DNA of 64,000 nt, from positions 124,001 through 188,000 of the forward strand of contig NZ_MJAP01000002.1 of NCBI RefSeq assembly GCF_001884735.1. Direction: 5' to 3'. The translations under genes and the position numbers were made by a program. The DNA is from Natronohydrobacter thiooxidans (GTDB lineage: Bacteria > Pseudomonadota > Alphaproteobacteria > Rhodobacterales > Rhodobacteraceae). Positions 57,901 to 63,900 of this stretch are shown here, piece by piece. Numbering within the stretch: the first letter of the stretch is position 1; each line of letters begins with the position of its first letter. Under the pieces are notes generated by a model, which was not told the DNA's origin, made no database searches, and worked only from the letters and a program-made list of their open reading frames with translations.

Positions 57901-60900
57901 GACCCGCGCACGGAAAGCTTCAGCGCCTTTGCCACAACCCGCGTGGGAAATCTGGCCTTTGCGCCTGACGGGCAGCTCTGGGCGACCTCCTGGCCCCAGC
58001 GCGGCGATGTGCTGCGCTTTGACGCCGAAGGCCGCGCCGAGATCATGGCCGAGTTGCGCACACCCGTGGATTCACTGGTCTTCGGGGCAGCAGGCAGCGC
58101 GCTTGAGGGGCTTTTGTTCCTGTCCGGCAATATCGATCCGGCAACAGGGCGTTCGGTGCTCGCCCTCATGGATGTCGCAACGCGCGGGGTTGTCATGCTG
58201 GGCATGGGCACGGCGCGCGGTGACAATATGATCGCGACCGGGGACGGGCGCATCCTCCTGGCGCATGGCGCAGGGGTCGATGTCCTGAACCCGGCAACCG
58301 CGCCGCGTATCACGGGTATTACACCCGGCACCGGGGCGGTGCTGACCAACCCGGTCACATCGGTTCAGATCACCTTTGATACGGATATGCTGGCCGGGGA
58401 CGCATTGGCACCGGGATCGGTCCTCAACCCGGCCAATTATATTGTCGAGACTGCCGCAGGGACGCGCCTGCCGGTGCTGTCGGTCAGCTATGAGGCGCAG
58501 AGCCGCCGTGTCACCCTGTCCTTGGCCGGGCTTGAGACGGGTGATTATGTCGTCTCGGTGGCAGGCGGATTGCAGAGTTTCGCCGGGCTCGCGCTGGGGA
58601 TCGGTGCGGAAAGCCGTTTCAGCGTCCTGACAGATTTCAGCGCGGTTCTGGATCTGGATTTCTCGGCGACAAGGCGCGACCGGGGCGATGGCACGCTGTC
58701 CTTTGATCTGGAAGTCACGAATACCGGCCCCGACACGCTGACAGGCCCGTTGCGCCTGCTGCTTGACCCGGCGCGGTACTTCACGGCAGCACCGCTTGGG
58801 GCGCTGGGCGATGGCGGGCTTTGGGTGATCGAACTGGCCCCCGCCTCCGGGGTGCTCGCACCGGGGCAAAGCGCGCCAGTGGCAACGACCACCTTCCTCG
58901 CGCCGCATGCCTTGCATTTTGATGTGGGCTTCGGCCTCTATGCGCTGCCCCAGCTTAACACCGCGCCGCAGCTGATCGAGCCGCCCTCCGGGGTGGCGGT
59001 AGCAGGAGAGCTCTATTCCGAGACGCTGCAGATTTTCGATGCCGAGGGCGGGCCGTTCGGCTTCGTCCTGCTCGAAGGGCCGGAGGGGCTGAGCGTTGAC
59101 CCCGCGACCGGCGAAGTGCGGTTCACGCCGGATGCCACCACCCCGGCCCTCGTGCCGGTTGTGATCCGGGTCTTTGACCGGCAGGGCGCCTTTGCTGATG
59201 TGGCCTGGATCCTTGAGGTCGAGGGCGGCAACAGGCCCCCCGAATTCCTGACGACCCGACAGGTCTTTTCCGGCGCTGAAGGGGAGATGTTCGAAACCCG
59301 TTTCCTCGCCCGCGACCCCGATTACAATCTCGTCACCATGCTGGCCGAAGGGCTGCCGCCGGGCGCAAGTTTCGACGGGCGCACCGGTACCTTGCGCTGG
59401 ACCCCGACTTATGGCGATGCCGGGCTTCATGATTTCGTGGTGATTGCCAGTGACGGCGCGCAAACCGTGCGCCTGCCTGTGGAGTTGCGCATCGCGCAGC
59501 GCAATGCCCCGCCCGAGATCCTGCCGGTGCCGGACCAGCGCGTGCGCGAGGGCGATCCGGTGCGCTTCACGCTGATGGGCAGCGACCCCGATCTGGCGCG
59601 CGGCGGTCCCGACCTGCGATTCAGCGCCCCGATCCTGCCCGCGGGGGCCAGGCTGGACCCGGTGACCGGCGTCTTCGAATGGGTGCCCGGCTTCACGCAA
59701 GAAGGCACCTATGACATTGTCTTCCGGGTCAGCGACGGCCAGTTATCTGCACAGACGACAGCGCGCATCATCGTTGAGAATGCCAATGCGGCCCCGGTCT
59801 TCGTGCCGCTGGGCCGGTTTGATCTGGTCGAGGGCCAGCCCTTCGCGCTGCAGCTTCTGGCCATCGACCCCGACAATCCCGCCTATCGCCCGCCGGTGCG
59901 TTTGGGCGATGGAACAGTGCTTTTCGCCCCTGACGAGACCGGCCGCGCCAGTGTCAGCTATGCTGTGACCGGCTTGCCGGAAGGGGCGGAATTCGACGCC
60001 GAAAGCGCGATGTTCTTCTGGACTCCGGGTTTCGATCAATCCGGGCGCTACGAGATTCGCGTGATTGCCACCGATGATGGCGACGCAACCGGCCAACCCG
60101 CCGCAACCGAGGCGGTTGTCATACTCGATGTCGCCAATTTCAATCTGCCCCCGGAGATCGCGCCCATAAGCAACCAGATCGTCGCTGCGGGCGAGGAACT
60201 GGACCTGCCGGTCACGGTGAGCGACGGCGATGGCGGTATCGTGCAACTCAGCGCAACGCTGGTGCCGCTGGCAAGCGCTGATCGGGTGGGGATTGATGTG
60301 CAGGCGCGTCTTTTGGGGCCTGACAGCGGTTTCGTGCGTCTTGTTCCGGGGCCGGACGGCGGCGTGTTGCACATCTCGCCCGAAGCTCTGGATCGTGGCG
60401 TCTATGTCATTACCCTGCACGCCGAAGATGACGGGGGTGGTGTGCCCGCCGATATCCGCCGCGACGAGCAGAGCTTCATCCTGACCATAGAGGCCCCCTC
60501 GGTGCCGCCGCGCCTTGATGTGCTTGAAGCCGTCGTGGCCGTCATCGGGCAGGAAATGCGGCTGGCGCTGCGCGCGACCGATCCGGACGGCGATGCCCTG
60601 ACTTTCGAGGCCGAAGGACTGCCCAGCGGGGCTCAGATCGTGCCCTCGCAAATCTATGGCCGCGCCGAGCTGGTCTGGACGCCGGGGCCAGCGGACGAGG
60701 GACATCACACCCTTACCCTGACCGTGCGCGATGATGGCAATGGTGGCGCCGGGCCCGTCGGCAGTGACAGCCGCATGATTGAGATCCGCGTGCGCGCCGA
60801 GAATGCCGCGCCGCTTCTGCTGCCGGTCGGCGGTCAGCGCCTGGCCGAGGGCGAGACGCTGGAATTGCCCCTTGTCGCGATAGATCCTGATGGCGACCGC

Positions 60901-63900
60901 GTCAGCTATCTGGCCGAGAACCTGCCCTCGGGCGCTGTTCTGGACCCGCATAGCGGCGTCTTGCGTTGGACGCCGGGGATGTTCGACGCCGGGACCTATG
61001 CGGGGATCGTCCTGATCGCGACCGATGGCGCGGCGGAAAGCCGCGAAACCATCACCATTGTCGTGAACAACACCAATTCCGACCCGATCCTGACCCCGCT
61101 CGGGGTGCAGCGCGGGCGCGAGGGCCAGCCGCTGAATTTCAGATTGCTGGCCGGCGATCCCGACGGAGACGCACTTGTCTTCCGCGCCCTTGATCCCTTG
61201 CCGACGGGCGCGCGGCTCAATGCGGCGACGGGGCAGGTGACATGGACCCCGGATTTTCTGGCCGCAGGCGAATATGCATTGCGTTTCGCGGTCGAGGATG
61301 GCCGGGGCGGACGGGCTGAAACCACCGTTCCCGTGATCATCGACAATGTGAATCGCGCGCCGGTTCTGACCCTCACGAACGCGCTTGGGTCTGTGGGCCT
61401 TCCGCTCGACGTGCCGGTAATGGCCAGCGACCCCGATTCCGATGACACGCTGACCTTCAGTTTCACGGGCCTGCCGCAAGGCGCGGTCTTTGACGCGGAA
61501 GCGGGCGTGATCCGCTGGACCCCCGGCGCGGGGCAGATCGGCGAGCATCTGGTCCGCGTCGTGGTCAGTGACGGCGCGGCGAGTGATAGCGGAACCCTTC
61601 TGATCCGCGTAACCACCCTGCCCGAAGCGCCGCAGGTCACCCTCGTCGCCACGCCCGATTTCCCTGTACTTCCGGGCCAGAAAGTCACGCTGACGCTGCG
61701 TGTTGCGGGCCTTGGCGCGGTAGCCGAGACGCGCTTTGTCGTGGATGGCGTGGTGATCGATCCCGGCCCGGACGGCACGCTTACATTCACCGCAGGCGCG
61801 CCCGGCCGCACAGAGATACGCGCAGAGGCCGTCGGCGTGAATGGCGCGGTAGGCGTTGCGCAAACCGTGATCCGTGTCCGCGATCCGGCCGATACCGCCG
61901 CCCCGATTGTCGCGCTCGACCCGACGCTGGCGCATTTTCCGATCCGGGGGCCGGTCGCGATCACCGGACAGATCGCCGATCAGGCGCTCGATTCATGGCA
62001 ACTGATCGCCATCAATTCCCTGACCGGCGCAGAAACGCTGATCGCCTCGGGGCTCCAGCCGCACGACGGGCCGCTTGCAACGCTTGATCCTGCCTCCTTG
62101 CCGTCGGGGTTTTACACCCTGCGCCTTGACGCTGTCGATCTGGGGGCAAGGCGCGCGCAAACAAGCCTGCAAGTCGAGATCCTCGGTGCCAATGAAAGCG
62201 CGCGTCCGCGGCTTGTCGCGACCGACCTGGAACTTGTTATCGGGGGCAATACACTTGCGCTCACGCGCCAGCACGATACCGGGCTTGCCAGTGCTGGGAA
62301 CACATTCGGCACAGCCTGGCGCGCGCCATGGGCAGATTTCGATCTGGCCTTCGATCCCCGCTCTACCGGGCGCGACGCGAGTGGCGTGCCACAGGGGCTC
62401 TCGGTCCAGTCGCGGCTGCATCTGACCCTGCCCGATGGCACCCGCGCGGGCTTTTCGGTCATCGCAGAGCGCGATCCGGTCAGTGGCGGGGTGCTCGCCA
62501 AACCCGTTTTCGTGGCCGACGACCCCCATGGCTGGCAGCTTGAGGCACGGGCAGAACGGCTATTGCTCTCGGGCGGGCTGTTCTTCGATCCGGTGACGGG
62601 TCTGCGCTGGGATCCGGCGGGATTTGCAGATCCGATCCTCACCCTGCTTGCGCCGGACGGGACGCGCTACGCGCTGTCGGGCACCGGCGCCGTGCGCGCA
62701 ATCACCTTCGCTGACGGGGCCGAGGCGCTGATCGCCGATACGGGCATCCTGCATGGCGGCGAAACTGTCGCAAGCTTCACGCGCGACAGGCAAGGCCGGA
62801 TCACGGCCATTGATGCGCTGGACGAAGGCCGCATTGTCTATGATTATGACGCTGCGGGGCGCCTATCCTTCCTGCGCGATGTTCTGGAAGGGGCAGGTGA
62901 TTTCCTCGCCTATGACCAGCAGGGACGCCTGATCGCGGCAACAGGGCAGGGGCTCTGGTTCGATGCGGCGCAGGGTTTCTCCCCGCGCGCGCTGGGCCTG
63001 CATGTGCCCGCGCTGGCCAGCCTTGCCGGGCCGGGTGCCGCGCTCGATTTCGGCGCGGACGGTCGTGCACTGATCACGCTCAGCCTGCGCGAAAGCGAGA
63101 CCCGCAACGGCCCCGTCCTGATCGCGCTGATGGTCGAGGGGACGGTCAGCGCCACTGCGCTGGATGATGGCGCGCAGATCATTTCAACCGCCACCCATGC
63201 CGGGGTGACAACGCTAATCCTGCGCGGCGAACGCGCCGGGGTGCAGGCGCTGGAGCTTGTCGGAAGCGCGGGCAGCACGGCGCAGTTCACCCTCAGCGTG
63301 CTGGGCGATCTGACCGGGGATGGCCGGGTTGACGCAGCGGATGCCGCGCTTCTGGCAAGCGTTGATCTGGATGGCGATGGCGTGGCGGGGCCGCAGGACA
63401 GTGCGCTTTTTGCCGCCAATCTGGGTTTTGTCGCCAATCGTGCCCCCGAGGCGCGCGATGCGCAGCTTTCCGGCATTGCGGGCGTGCCGCTCCGTATTCC
63501 GCTGGCCGAGATCGCGCGCGATCCCGAAGGCGACCGCATCTTCGCGGCAATCCGGGCTGCCGCGGGCGGCACTGCCCGTCTTGCCACAGGCGGGCAGGTT
63601 GTGGTCTTCACCCCCGATCCCGGCTTTGCTGGCACGGCCTTGGTGGAACTTGTCGTCGATGACGGCCATTCCGCGCAACTCATCACGCTGGAAATCGATA
63701 TTGTCGATGCGCCGCTTCTGTCGCTGGAAATCGACACGCGGATGCCTTGGATCATGCGCGGCGAGACATTCGTGCCGCAATTCGCGGGCCGGTTTGAAGG
63801 GATTGCGGATCCGGTCGCATTGCCCGAGGATTATGTCACGCTGGAACTCGGAACGCCGGAAGTGGCCGATCTGACCCCGGACGGGCGGATTGTCGGGCGC

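Noticed and set aside
59743..61935. 730-codon minus-strand frame inside the giant gene (and a 580-codon one at 55723-57465)
   Set aside because: They lie opposite clear Ig-like and other repeats of the giant frame and have low-complexity Arg/Gly/Asp composition; antisense shadows.
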